This document shows positions 22,465 to 32,700 of a stretch of DNA of 64,000 bases, in pieces. The notes beneath the pieces were generated by a model. It worked only from the letters and a program-made list of their open reading frames with translations. It made no database searches and was not told the DNA's origin. The position numbers and the translations under genes were made by a program. The stretch comes from Lewinellaceae bacterium (GTDB lineage: Bacteria; Bacteroidota; Bacteroidia; Chitinophagales; Saprospiraceae). Within the stretch, counting starts at the first letter, position 1. Each line of letters begins with the position of its first letter. The DNA lies in contig JACJYP010000006.1 of NCBI GenBank assembly GCA_020636045.1, positions 1 to 64,000 of the forward strand, given 5' to 3'.

Positions 22465-22893
22465 TTACTTTGCATCGAGGTCGACGACTTCGGGTGCGGG
22501 TGCCTTTCCTTCGGCAGCCGGTGCAGCTGCAGCGGCTTCTTCTTCCTCTTTCCGCTTGGAGCCGATGCGTCCGTTGCGCTTGTCGTCGTTGTATTTGATG
22601 CCGTACTTGTCGAGTTTTACGGTGAGGAAGCGAAGAATTCGTTCGCTGCGCTTCATGTTCAACTCGAATTTACCCAACCAATCCGCCACTTCACAGGCGA
22701 ATTCGATACAAAAATAAACGCCGGAGGAGCGCTTGTTGATGGGGTAGGCCAGCTGGCGCAGCCCCATTTCATCCAGGGCTACGATGGTAGCCCCGTTGCC
22801 CTTGATCTCCTTCTGGATGTTTTCTGCTGTCGATTTGACTTCATCGCCCGACAGCACCGGATCTACGATGAAGGTGACTTCGTAATGTCTCAT
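22465..22893 (-). CDS. rpsF: 30S ribosomal protein bS6
   Basis: This encodes 142 residues. MRHYEVTFIVDPVLSGDEVKS and AYPINKRSSGVYFCIEF give the ferredoxin-like bS6 core. The tail from residue ~110 is Lys/Glu then Ala/Pro-rich (EEEEAAAAAPAAEGKAPAPE), longer than in enterobacteria and typical of this phylum. It pairs with bS18 in the small subunit and is first gene of the ribosomal operon, with a -7 promoter element 49 bases ahead of its start. Confidence 0.97.
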   Translation of the reverse strand: MRHYEVTFIVDPVLSGDEVKSTAENIQKEIKGNGATIVALDEMGLRQLAYPINKRSSGVYFCIEFACEVADWLGKFELNMKRSERILRFLTVKLDKYGIKYNDDKRNGRIGSKRKEEEEAAAAAPAAEGKAPAPEVVDLDAK

Positions 22894-22941
22894 TATCAGT
22901 CAGTTGTGAAAAAATATATGAACTTTTTTAGAAAACGGCTG

Positions 22942-22949
22942 CAAAAGTA
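22942..22949 (-). promoter_or_regulatory. Promoter -7 element of the rpsF operon (TACTTTTG)
   Basis: CAAAAGTA on the plus strand reads TACTTTTG on the minus strand. A CTTG about 20 bases further upstream is an acceptable -33 half. Transcription would start near 22935, giving a leader of about 40 bases. Confidence 0.6.
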
Positions 22950-22999
22950 GTATTTCCCGCCCGAACAGGCAAGCGAACAGGCAAAGTTTTGTGTATTGG

Positions 23000-23236
23000 T
23001 TATCCCCACAACCGGCGCAGCGCCCAAACGATCAGGTTCAGCAGCAGGCTCAGGAGGATCATGGTTGTGATCGGGAAATAGAACCGGAAGTTGTCGCGTT
23101 CTATGCGGATGTCGCCCGGCAGGCGGCCGAGCCATCCGAGTTTGCCCTGCAACGCCCAGGCAAGCAGACCCAGCATCAGCAACACGGCGCCTGCCGCGAT
23201 CAGGATTTTGGGCCAGTGAGGAGATTGTGGTTCCAT
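23000..23236 (-). CDS. DUF2905-type small membrane protein
   Basis: This encodes 78 residues with two membrane helices (ILIAAGAVLLMLGLLAWAL and FPITTMILLSLLLNLIVWAL) joined by GRLPGDIRIERDNFRFYFP, the hallmark loop of DUF2905 proteins. Function is unknown across bacteria. It lies alone between the ribosomal operon and the glucan phosphorylase gene. A TATTTTTG (minus strand, 23270-23277) about 35 bases ahead of the ATG is a plausible promoter. Confidence 0.85.
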   Translation of the reverse strand: MEPQSPHWPKILIAAGAVLLMLGLLAWALQGKLGWLGRLPGDIRIERDNFRFYFPITTMILLSLLLNLIVWALRRLWG

Positions 23237-23269
23237 ATTTGCCGATCTTTTTTCGAACCCTTGCTACTG

Positions 23270-23277
23270 CAAAAATA
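23270..23277 (-). promoter_or_regulatory. Possible -7 element (TATTTTTG) for the DUF2905 gene
   Basis: CAAAAATA on the plus strand gives TATTTTTG on the minus strand, about 35 bases before the ATG. No good -33 TTTG at 18-20 bases. The rest of 23280-23526 holds a 29-codon frame (23396-23485) and an AT-rich leader for glgP, nothing more. Confidence 0.4.
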
Positions 23278-23526
23278 GATAAGGCCGCGCAAGGGATACC
23301 GTTACGTAGCGTTTTGAACAAACTCTTAATGTGTGCGGGCTACACGAAGTTTGCCGAAACGCCGTACCTTCGCCGCCATTCTTTCCGAAAGCGCCATGAC
23401 CCACAGTGTCTCCACTATGCTCGCAAAACACGGCGACCCCGAAGGGCTGGCCAGTGATTTAAATTATTGCCTGACAATACTTTAAACACCTAAATTTCAA
23501 CATTCAACAAATCAATTCAACGCTAT

Positions 23527-26088
23527 ATGGTTGGGAATCTGACGCAAAACGGCGCCAAACTCAAACGCATTTTTATTGAACCCAAATTGCCCGAAGGGCT
23601 GCACCCGCTGGCCGATCTATCGCAAAACCTCTGGTGGTCGTGGAACCACGAAGCGACGGAACTGTTCAGAAGCATCGACCCGCAGCTGTTCGAATCGACC
23701 AACTTCAACCCTGTGGCCCTGCTCGACGAACTGAGCATCGAACGCGCGAACGAACTGCTTGCCGACAAGGCGTTTACGGCCAAAATGAAACGTGTACACG
23801 CCGAATTTCGCAACTACATGGACAAGGCGCCGGCCAAAACCGGACCCGAGATCGCCTATTTTTGCATGGAATACGGCCTGCACCAAAGTATGCGGCTCTA
23901 TTCGGGCGGTCTGGGTGTGCTCGCCGGCGATTACCTGAAAGAGGTCAGCGACCGCAACTTCAACCTGCTGGCTGTCGGCCTGCTCTATCGCTACGGCTAT
24001 TTCCAGCAGGGTATTTCGCTCAACGGCGAACAGATACACCATTTCGAGCCCGCCACTTTTACGCAACTGCCCCTTGAGCCGGTGCGCGACAAACGCGGCG
24101 AATGGATCAAAATACAGGTCAGCATGGGCGGTCGCACGGTGTGGGCGCGGGTGTGGCTGCTGCCCGTAGGGCGCGTGTCGCTTTACCTGCTCGATACCGA
24201 TATCGACGACAACCGCTGGGAAGACCGCTCCATCACTCACCAGCTCTACGGCGGCGACAATGAAAACCGCCTGCGGCAGGAGCTGCTGCTCGGTATCGGC
24301 GGCCTGCGCGCGCTGAAGGCTATGGGGCTTCAGCCCGACCTCTACCACCTCAACGAAGGCCACGCGGCCTTTCTGGGCATCGAACGCATCAGCGATTATA
24401 TGAAGGACAAGGGGCTGAGCTACGAGGAATCGCTCGAGGTGGTGCGCGCCTCGCAACTCTTCACTACTCACACTCCCGTACCGGCCGGTCACGACACCTT
24501 TTCCGAGGCGCTGCTGCGCGACTACCTCTTCGATTACACCTACGCGCTCGACATCTCCTGGGAAGAGCTCGTGGGATTGGGGCGTGTCGACAAAAGCGAC
24601 TCGACCGAGTTGTTCAACGTGAGCCACCTCGCCATTCGCACCTCACAAGAGATCAACGGCGTGAGCCGCCTGCACGGGGAAGTGAGCCAGAAGATGTTTG
24701 CCGAACTCAATCCCGACTACAGTTATACCGAAAGCAATATCGGCTACGTCACCAACAGCGTGCACTTCCCGACCTGGGTAGCGGGCGAATGGCTCGAACT
24801 TTACCAAAATGAACTGGGCAAGAATATCCTGGAGGATCAGGGCAACCTGAAATTGTGGTCGAAAATACACGCCGTTCCGCCGGCCCGTATCATGGAACTG
24901 CGCAGCCTCCTGAAAAAACGCCTGCTGGACTGGGTGCGTCAGACGCTTCAGGAAGACCTGAGCCGCCGCGGCGAAAACCCGCGCACGACGTTCGAGATCA
25001 TCAACCTGCTGCGCGACGATGCGCTGGTGCTGGGCTTCGCCCGCCGCTTTGCCACCTACAAGCGCGCGACCCTGCTATTTACCAATGAGAAACGCCTCGC
25101 CGACATCGTCAACAACGCCGAGCGGCCGGTGATCTTTTTATTTGCCGGAAAGGCCCACCCCGCCGACAAAGCGGGGCAGGAATTCATCCGCCTGATCTAC
25201 AACACCACAAAAAATCCGACTTTCAAAGGCAAGGTGATCTTTCTGGAAAATTACAGCATGGAAATGGCCAAATTGCTGGTGCAGGGAGTGGACATCTGGC
25301 TCAACAACCCGACCCGCCCGAAAGAAGCGAGCGGCACATCGGGTATGAAAGCCGTGATGAACGGCGTCATGAACTTCTCGGTGCTCGACGGCTGGTGGTG
25401 CGAAGGTTACCGGCCCGGTGCGGGCTGGGCGCTGCCGGAAAAAGAAAGTTTCGAAAATGCCGGCCTGCAAAACGAACTCGACGCAGAAACGATCTATAAT
25501 ATCCTGGAGAACGATATCGTCCCGACCTATTACGAACAGGACGAGAACGGCGTATCGGAGCGCTGGGTGAGCCACATCAAAAATACGATCGCCCAGATTG
25601 CGCCCGAATTCGTGATGGGCCGCATGCTCGACGATTACCAGGAGCGCTTCTACAGCAAACTCCAGGCGCAAAGCCAGACGTTCAAGCCTCACAATTTCCG
25701 CGCAGCACGCGAACTGGTAGAATGGAAATCCAGCGTCCGTCGGGCCTGGGATGCGATCGAACTGGTGGAAATGAACGTGCCGGATACCATCAACCACTCC
25801 CTGCCGCTGGGCGAACACTTCAAGGCATCGGTGACGCTGAATATACAACACCTGAAAGCGGAAGACCTGGGCATAGAGGTAGTGTTCTACAAGCGCCTGT
25901 CGGAAACGGAACTCGACCTGATCGCTACATACCCCATGAAGTTGAAAAACCGCAAAGATGCCCTTGCGACCTTTGAATGCGACATGGCTCCCAACGCCGC
26001 CGGCGTATTCGAGTTCGGGTTCCGCCTGTATCCCACCCACCCGCTGCTGGCCCACCGCCAGGATTTCGGGCTGGTGCGTTGGCTTTAA
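23527..26088 (+). CDS. glgP: Alpha-glucan (glycogen/maltodextrin) phosphorylase, GT35
   Basis: This encodes 853 residues of the bacterial/archaeal type with the extra N-terminal domain (ADLSQNLWWSWNHEATELF, DUF3417-like). AYFCMEYGLHQSMRLYSGGLGVLAGDYLK and NEGHAAFLGIERI are the front-half signatures. RFATYKRATLLF follows, and GTSGMKAVMNGVMNFSVLDG holds the pyridoxal-phosphate lysine site. It removes glucose-1-phosphate from alpha-1,4-glucan ends in the cytoplasm. The ~100 C-terminal residues form a beta domain seen in this subgroup. It stands alone. The secreted GH13 enzyme at 60.5 kb could feed the same glucan economy, but no direct link is shown. Confidence 0.95.
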   Translation: MVGNLTQNGAKLKRIFIEPKLPEGLHPLADLSQNLWWSWNHEATELFRSIDPQLFESTNFNPVALLDELSIERANELLADKAFTAKMKRVHAEFRNYMDKAPAKTGPEIAYFCMEYGLHQSMRLYSGGLGVLAGDYLKEVSDRNFNLLAVGLLYRYGYFQQGISLNGEQIHHFEPATFTQLPLEPVRDKRGEWIKIQVSMGGRTVWARVWLLPVGRVSLYLLDTDIDDNRWEDRSITHQLYGGDNENRLRQELLLGIGGLRALKAMGLQPDLYHLNEGHAAFLGIERISDYMKDKGLSYEESLEVVRASQLFTTHTPVPAGHDTFSEALLRDYLFDYTYALDISWEELVGLGRVDKSDSTELFNVSHLAIRTSQEINGVSRLHGEVSQKMFAELNPDYSYTESNIGYVTNSVHFPTWVAGEWLELYQNELGKNILEDQGNLKLWSKIHAVPPARIMELRSLLKKRLLDWVRQTLQEDLSRRGENPRTTFEIINLLRDDALVLGFARRFATYKRATLLFTNEKRLADIVNNAERPVIFLFAGKAHPADKAGQEFIRLIYNTTKNPTFKGKVIFLENYSMEMAKLLVQGVDIWLNNPTRPKEASGTSGMKAVMNGVMNFSVLDGWWCEGYRPGAGWALPEKESFENAGLQNELDAETIYNILENDIVPTYYEQDENGVSERWVSHIKNTIAQIAPEFVMGRMLDDYQERFYSKLQAQSQTFKPHNFRAARELVEWKSSVRRAWDAIELVEMNVPDTINHSLPLGEHFKASVTLNIQHLKAEDLGIEVVFYKRLSETELDLIATYPMKLKNRKDALATFECDMAPNAAGVFEFGFRLYPTHPLLAHRQDFGLVRWL

Positions 26089-26134
26089 GCGTGTTTTCCG
26101 TGCGGCGCAGCAAAACGCTTGCTGCGCCGCACGG

Positions 26135-27706
26135 CTATTGTTTTTGCTTCAGATATGCCACCAGATCGCTGATCGAACGGACATTGAGCGATTCGGCGCG
26201 GGAGCGCTGCATCATCAGGGCATAGGTGTTGTTGAAGCCGAGCGGTTCGAGCCATTCCAAACCGTAGTCGTCCCGGAAATTGGATCTTACATAGCGAAAA
26301 ACCTTGTCCTTGTCGCGTATCAGGCTATCCGCTTCCGACGCATCGGGCTGTAACAACACTAAAAATCCGGTGCCCGTATACTCGGGATACAGGTCGATAT
26401 CACCCGTACGCAGGGCGTCGAAACAGATCTTGGTGCCCCCCAGGCCGGTTTTTAATTCCACATCCAGCGACGTGTAATTTTCGATCAGGATCGCAAACAT
26501 GCGGGCCAGGATGTACTGCTCCGTGAAATTTTTTCCCCCGATCGCGACGTCGGCCTTGCCATTACGCTGTACATCGGTGCGCAGGCCCAGTTCCTGCAAA
26601 AATGCCCGGGCAACGGCCCGCGGGGCCCGCTGCTCGTGGTCGACGAGATAATTGAGGCGCCGCATCCGCTCGTCGGTGACCATTCCGGCCAGTTTATCGA
26701 GCGCGCCACGGATCTCGGGATAACGCTCCAGCGTTTCCATGCGCACCAGCGGCGCTACATAGTAGGGCGGGAAAAAATGCCGGTCGTCATCGAGGATGCG
26801 CAGGTCGTAGGCATCGATGCGCCCGTCGGTAGAGTAGCCGCCGATCACATCCACCTTGTCGTTTTTGACGGCTGAATACATCAAACCGGCGTCCATTTGT
26901 ACGGCATCCATCTTGAGCCCGTAGGCGTCCTTCAGGCCCTGCCAGCCGTCGCGACGTTCCATGAATTCGGAAGTCAGGCCGGCTGTAAAGTTTCGCTCTG
27001 CTGACGCGCTCCACAGGCGATACAGGAAAATGGCGGCAATGCAAAGCAGCAACAAAATGAGCAACGGCCGCGCCCATTGGGTGATCTTTTGCTGGATCAG
27101 GCCGAGGCCGGTGTCCAGTACGATGGCCAGCAAGGCCGCCGGAATGGCGCCGCTGAGGATCAGGTAACTGTTGTTCAGGGCGATGCCCGTGAAAATAAAC
27201 TCACCCAGGCCGCCGGCGGCGATGAGCGCGCACAAAGTTGCTACGCCCACGTTGATCACCGCGGCGGTGCGGATGCCTGCAAAAAGTACCGGCAATGCCA
27301 GCGGGAGTTCCACGCGGGTCAGCAGTTGCCAGTCGGTCATGCCCATTCCTTTTCCCGCCTCCTTCACCGCAAGGTCTACGTTCTGTATGCCGGTGTAGGT
27401 ATTGCGGATGACCGGCAGCAGGGCGTACAGGAAAAGCGCCACGATCGCCGGCATCGGGCCGATCCCGATCAGGGGGATCATAAATCCCAGCAAGGCGACG
27501 CTGGGAATGGTCTGAATCACGTTGGCGACCCCCAGCACCGGTCTGGCGAGTTGCTGTCTGCGCGTCATGGTCACGCCCAGCACGACCCCGACCCCAACCG
27601 CCAGGGCAACAGAAATGCCCGTCAGCACCAGGTGTTCGAGCGTTTTTTCCCCGATGGCCTGCCTTTTTTCGTACAAAAAATCAAACAGCTCGCGAAGTTC
27701 TTCCAT
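26135..27706 (-). CDS. Betaine/choline-type ABC permease fused to substrate-binding protein
   Basis: This encodes 523 residues. Residues 1-215 are an OpuB/ProW-like permease (VIQTIPSVALLGFMIPLIG, and the EAA loop EAGKGMGMTDWQLLTRVELP). After a final helix, residues ~240-523 are an OsmF/ProX-type binding domain (ADVAIGGKNFTEQYILARM, DIDLYPEYTGTG, NNTYALMMQ). Firmicutes usually encode these separately; the fusion is known in Bacteroidota and some other bacteria. It imports compatible solutes such as glycine betaine, choline or carnitine for osmotic protection, though the ligand is not certain. The ATPase gene lies 56 bases upstream on the same strand, so the pair makes a full importer. Confidence 0.9.
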   Translation of the reverse strand: MEELRELFDFLYEKRQAIGEKTLEHLVLTGISVALAVGVGVVLGVTMTRRQQLARPVLGVANVIQTIPSVALLGFMIPLIGIGPMPAIVALFLYALLPVIRNTYTGIQNVDLAVKEAGKGMGMTDWQLLTRVELPLALPVLFAGIRTAAVINVGVATLCALIAAGGLGEFIFTGIALNNSYLILSGAIPAALLAIVLDTGLGLIQQKITQWARPLLILLLLCIAAIFLYRLWSASAERNFTAGLTSEFMERRDGWQGLKDAYGLKMDAVQMDAGLMYSAVKNDKVDVIGGYSTDGRIDAYDLRILDDDRHFFPPYYVAPLVRMETLERYPEIRGALDKLAGMVTDERMRRLNYLVDHEQRAPRAVARAFLQELGLRTDVQRNGKADVAIGGKNFTEQYILARMFAILIENYTSLDVELKTGLGGTKICFDALRTGDIDLYPEYTGTGFLVLLQPDASEADSLIRDKDKVFRYVRSNFRDDYGLEWLEPLGFNNTYALMMQRSRAESLNVRSISDLVAYLKQKQ

Positions 27707-27762
27707 GTATGTGGTTGTGCTGAGAACGTTTTACAAACGGCACGAAGGCATATCGGCAAACA

Positions 27763-28743
27763 TCAGGCTTCGCCGCCGGGCGTCTGTCCGGCGCGATAGG
27801 CATAAAATGCCTGCACAATGTGTGAAATCGATACCCGGCCAAGGGGGCGCTGCGTTTCATCGAGCAGTATAAAAGGCATGGAGGCGTCCGTCGAGTGGCC
27901 CGAAAGCAAGGTATACAGGTCCGTATCGGTAGCGATCTGATCTCCCGCGCCGGCCGCATCGGGATCGGGTTGCAGCATCGGCAGCAAATCACCCAGCGTC
28001 GTGACTTTTAGTTCTGCTTCGAAGCGATGTTGCTGAAAAAAAGAAGCGGCAAACGCATCATTCGGCTGGAAAAGCAGTTGGCGGGCGTCGCCTTCCTGCA
28101 CGATCCGCCCGTCTTTCATCAGGCAGATACGATCGGAGAGTTGTATGGCTTCGGCCAGGTCGTGTGTGACCAGCACCACGGCGATCTCGAACTGGCGGAT
28201 CAGCCGCTGAAAACGCTGCTGCGCTTCGCCGCGTGTGATGGGGTCCAGGGCGCTGAAAGGCTCGTCCATCAGCAGCAGCGGCGGTCGGGTCACGATGGCC
28301 CGGGCGATCGCCACGCGCTGTTGCTGGCCTCCGCTCAGTTCGGCGGGATACTTGTGGGCAAAAAGGGCTGGATCGAGTTCCACTTGTTCGAGCACGTCGT
28401 TCACGGCCGTTTCAATTTTCCCTTCGTCGTACCCGTTCAGGCGGGGCACAACGGCCACATTCTCCGCTACCGTGTAGTGTGGAAATAACCCGTTTTCCTG
28501 TATCACATAACCGATGGAGCGGCGCAGCAACACGGGGTCACCTGCCGTGACCGGCCGCCCCTCGATCAGCACCTCGCCGGCGCTCGGTTCGATCAGGCGG
28601 TTGATCATTTTCAGCGTGGTGGTCTTCCCGCAGCCGCTTTCGCCCAACAAGGCCAGCATAGTGCCGCGCGGCACTCCGAAACTGACCCCGTCGACCACTT
28701 TTTTGTCGCCGTAGGTTTTTACCAAACCGTTTACTTCAAGCAT
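27763..28743 (-). CDS. ATP-binding subunit of betaine/choline-type ABC importer
   Basis: This encodes 326 residues. LGESGCGKTTTLKMINRL (Walker A), LSGGQQQRVAIARAI (signature), LLMDEPFSALDP (Walker B) and LVTHDLAEAIQLSDRI (switch) are intact and closest to OpuCA/ProV. The last ~90 residues (PFILLDETQRPLGRVSISHI) form one degenerate CBS-like segment, whereas OpuA/ProV proteins carry two, so ionic-strength sensing may be reduced. It is co-transcribed with the fused permease/binding protein downstream and lies six bases after the methyltransferase gene. Confidence 0.9.
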   Translation of the reverse strand: MLEVNGLVKTYGDKKVVDGVSFGVPRGTMLALLGESGCGKTTTLKMINRLIEPSAGEVLIEGRPVTAGDPVLLRRSIGYVIQENGLFPHYTVAENVAVVPRLNGYDEGKIETAVNDVLEQVELDPALFAHKYPAELSGGQQQRVAIARAIVTRPPLLLMDEPFSALDPITRGEAQQRFQRLIRQFEIAVVLVTHDLAEAIQLSDRICLMKDGRIVQEGDARQLLFQPNDAFAASFFQQHRFEAELKVTTLGDLLPMLQPDPDAAGAGDQIATDTDLYTLLSGHSTDASMPFILLDETQRPLGRVSISHIVQAFYAYRAGQTPGGEA

Positions 28744-28749
28744 AGGCGC

Positions 28750-29499
28750 CTATTCTTCCACATTGTTCAATTTTACACCGACAAATGCCTTGTACGTGAG
28801 TGGTTCACCATGCAGGTTGTAACGGTGTACGTATTTTTTGCTGTCTTTCAGGTCAAAATGGTGCTCCGTCAGGTTTTGCAACACATCGCGGAAACCGCTT
28901 TCATCGTCTTTTGTCAGAAACTTGTCGCGGATATTGAAAGCGATCCAGGAGCCGTTTTCCACGATATTGAAGGCAGTTAAAAATGCCTCGGGCGGGATAT
29001 CGCCAAAACCCAGTGCCGCAACGGTCACCAGACAATTGAAGCGGCAGGATCGCATTTCCAGTTCATCTTTCGGATCGAGATCGGTGAAGTCCAGGACGTG
29101 ATAATCTTCATAGACATCCGACCGGTCGCGCAGCGCGGCCATTTTGGCTTCCGGGATCACATCCACGCCGACGAGCATTTCTGCATTCCGGTTCTTCAGT
29201 TCTTCGCCGACCATGCCGTTGCCGGCGCCAAGGTCGAGTACCCTCAGGCGGGACATGTCTTGTCCGTTCCGGGCCATATTTTCCGCCAGCATATCGGCGA
29301 TCACCGTGGGAGACTGGCATCGAAGCCGCCTGTAAAACAGTTTTTCGTACAGACCGGGCACTTCATAAATTTTGTGGTATTCGTGGAACAGGATCTTTTC
29401 CACACGATCGCCGTCTTCCAGGATAATAAACTCTTCATCCTGGTCGAGGTGCTCGTCAATTTGGGGCAAATAGAATTGGTACTCTTGAGTAAAGATCAT
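28750..29499 (-). CDS. Class I SAM-dependent methyltransferase
   Basis: This encodes 249 residues. RLRVLDLGAGNGMVGEEL is motif I of class I methyltransferases and LVGVDVIPEAKMAAL holds the acidic motif II. VTVAALGFGDIPPEAFL and ENGSWIAFNIRDKFL give motifs IV-VI. The N-terminal ~75 residues are charged and lack a known domain. The substrate is unknown. Its stop is six bases before the ATP-binding subunit gene, so it is in the transporter operon; a role in solute metabolism is possible but unproven. Confidence 0.82.
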   Translation of the reverse strand: MIFTQEYQFYLPQIDEHLDQDEEFIILEDGDRVEKILFHEYHKIYEVPGLYEKLFYRRLRCQSPTVIADMLAENMARNGQDMSRLRVLDLGAGNGMVGEELKNRNAEMLVGVDVIPEAKMAALRDRSDVYEDYHVLDFTDLDPKDELEMRSCRFNCLVTVAALGFGDIPPEAFLTAFNIVENGSWIAFNIRDKFLTKDDESGFRDVLQNLTEHHFDLKDSKKYVHRYNLHGEPLTYKAFVGVKLNNVEE

Positions 29500-29722
29500 T
29501 TATTCAAGGTATTGATGAAAGATTGCAGGGAAAAAGACAACTCCGCAAAAAATGGAAGGAAAACACGCCGGGCGCGCAGCGGAGCGATTGTACAAAGTTC
29601 GCCAAACAAGGCGGGAAACTCAAATAAATGAAGCAAAACGGGCCTCAAAATGGCGAAAACGGAATACGCCAAGGCGCCTGAAGCCCCGAAGGGCCAGACA
29701 GTTACGGCAACGTGAAATTTAT

Positions 29723-32700
29723 TTAAAATTTTGTTCCTGCTACCGGTGTCAGGGGCGCTCTGTGTTTGCCGATCAGCAACATATTCGGATCGACGACGAC
29801 CCTGGCAGCTGGTGTTTGAGTAATGATACGCAGCTTGCTTTCAGCGGTGTCAAGTTTAAATCTTTCCACAGCGATCAAGCCTCCGGCGTCATCGAACAGG
29901 CCGATCTCGACGTAATCGGACAAGGGTACCTGAATTTCGCGACCGTGTTCCATCTTGTATTTGTGAATAGCAATAGACAAGTCAAGCGCAAAGCGCCCGT
30001 CGGGCAGCGGCGACAAAGTCGCGTCCCGGATATCGGTATCGTGAAAAGTCAGGGTTTCGAAGAGATCGGTGACCAGGTATTGCAGCGAGTCGGGCAAGGC
30101 GTGTTTCAGCCGCTCTGCGAGTTCCGGCGCAAGAGGGTAGGGCGGCCCCCGAAAGCGGTATTCATTCAGAAGCCCCTCCAGGATCTCGTTTATTTGAGTT
30201 TCTCCGGCAAAATGGCTTAGTGCGTTGAAGGCCAGTGCGCCCTTGCCGTAGGCGATGTATGATTGTTCGGTCCCGACCCGCACCAGCGGCGGCTCTTCAT
30301 CCTGCTCTGAGGTACGCCCCTTCAGATACCGCTGCCGTTGCAGGCCCAGAAAGCGCAGCGCCTGTGCATCGCCGTAGTGCCTTCTGAACACCTGCAGCGT
30401 TACATATTCGGCGATGCTTTCGGTAAGCATCACTGCGCCCGGCGCATCTGCGGGCATCAGTTGATTTCCCCACCACTGGTGCGTGATCTCATGGGCGGGG
30501 GTATAGAAGGCAAGGTCCGTTTTTTCTCCCCCGGCGCCGGCATGCGCGATAAAACGGACCTCCGACATCGGGATGCAATTGCCGGAAGTGGTGGCAAAAG
30601 TCCCTTCCGTCTGCGGAAACTCGATGATGCGCGCTTCGTGATGCTGATATGGGCCGAAATATTGGGCATTATATGCGAGTGCAGCCTTCAGGCCGGCCAT
30701 CATTTCCCCGAGTTTGTATTCGTGGCCCGGATGATGATAAATTTCAAGCGCCACAGAGCCGAGTGTATCCCTGCGAACTGCAAAGCGGGCAGAGTGGATG
30801 CCGAAGGCGAACTTGATCTCCCGATCCATTTGATAGTGAAAATACCGCCTGCCCCGGGCCTGCCACGATCTTTTCAATTGGCCCGGCGCTACCGCGATCT
30901 GATCGCCGGAGGTACCGATGATCGCCTCAAAACGGATCAGGTCGGCGTCGCGGGACTGGTAATGGCGTTGTCTGGAAATACTGTCTGCGGGAGACGTTGA
31001 CGCGCTGCCCTGAATGTACCCCAGGCGCGGAAAAATATCCTGCCGGAGGTATGTGCCGTTGCGCAAAACACCCGAATTCCGGCTGAACAAGGTATTGGGC
31101 CGGTTCCGGACAGAGAAATGCAGGCGCATGCTGTCGCCGGGCATCAGGCGCTCCTGCAGCCGCAATACACGGAACTGAAAGTAAGCGTCTTCACTGAGCA
31201 TAGTACAAGCCCTGTCAGCCGAAATAGTGCTGATCTCGTCGAAGCCGCCCCGCACCAGCAATGTATCGATGGCTTGCTCCGATTTGTTGATCAGCGTGTA
31301 ATCACCGGACGCTTCGAAGCGGTTTTCTTCGGGATACAGTTCAATTGTTGCGTTGATCGCCGTGATACGGGGTTGCGGGGTGCCCCGAAGATGTTCATAT
31401 TTTTTTTCGAAATCGGCATATGCCTTTTTTTGCACTTCAGGGGTGTAGGCGGCCTCTTTTGCTTCTTCCCGGTGAATCACATAACCCGTTACCGCCAGGG
31501 CGAGCAGCAGCATACAGGCAGCAATACCCACCTGAATATTGAGCCGTTTCTTCGCGGCGACAAACCGCTCGCGCCAGCGTTGCGCCACGCCGCGCGGGTA
31601 GACGAGATAAGCGACCAGGATCAGCAATAACCCGAAAAAAAGCCAGTGCGATTCCACCCACAGCCATGCGGGCAGGGCGCTGCCGTATCCGTTCAGATCG
31701 GAATATTGCGGAGCAGGCGGCAAATTGAAGGCCAGCAAACGTGTGGTAATGCCGATCTCCGGCAAACTGCCAACTCCAAGCCAACCCAGCAACAGCAAAA
31801 AAATGCCCAGGTAGGTGTTGGAGACAAAGGTGTGCAGGGCCACAGCGGCGAGTGTCCAGATGATCAGGTTGATGAAGGTGAGTACAAAGAGCTGAAAAAT
31901 GTAAAGACCGAATTCAAAACGGTAATACCCGTGATACGCCTGCATCAGAACGCCTGCAAGCATCAGTAACCCCAGCAGCAGGGCCTGCATACCCGCAACC
32001 GCCAGCACCTTCGATCCTAAAAATACCCAACCCGGAACGGCAGCCGAGTCGCTCAGCGGGTACATGCGCGATGCGCGCTCTCGCTGCACAAGCATGCCCG
32101 TGTAGATAAAAGTCAGCAGTATGACCATGCCGGTAAAGAAAAATGCGGGCACCTGCAAAACTATACGCGTGACCGGCAACAAGACCATGTTTCCACTGGT
32201 GGTCACACGCTCCAGCGCAAACCCGAAAGCCAGTATGCCTGCCGCGGCGGCAACGAAAAACATCCGGCCCCTGAGGATAAAGCCCAACTGAAAACGCGCC
32301 AGGTAGAGGCAGGTCCTGAAATATTGCCCGATATCGTGCCTGTAAGCAACGGTCGGCAGGGCTACCGCCCGCTGGCTTCCGAAATTATCCTTTACATGCC
32401 GGGCGCCTTTCCGTCGCCGGCCGAAGAGCACCGGCACGTGTTCGTGAAACCTGAAGTTTTTATAAAAAACGCCGAATAAAAGGGCGCTGAGGCCCAGCCA
32501 CAGCAAGCGATTGAGGATCAACACGTCGGCCAGCGGGATCGCGCGGATATTTTGCTCTTCTACGGTCCAGTACTGCGTGATGTAAGCCACTGCATTTTGC
32601 GCAAACGGATCGGCGATGGCCATCAGAAAAGGCCGGCTCCGCAAGGCGTTCTCTCCAACTGCCTGTATGGCAAACAGCAGCACAACGACCATAAAACCTG

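Noticed and set aside
23396..23485. 29-codon frame before glgP
   Set aside because: Too short, no pattern; likely part of the leader.
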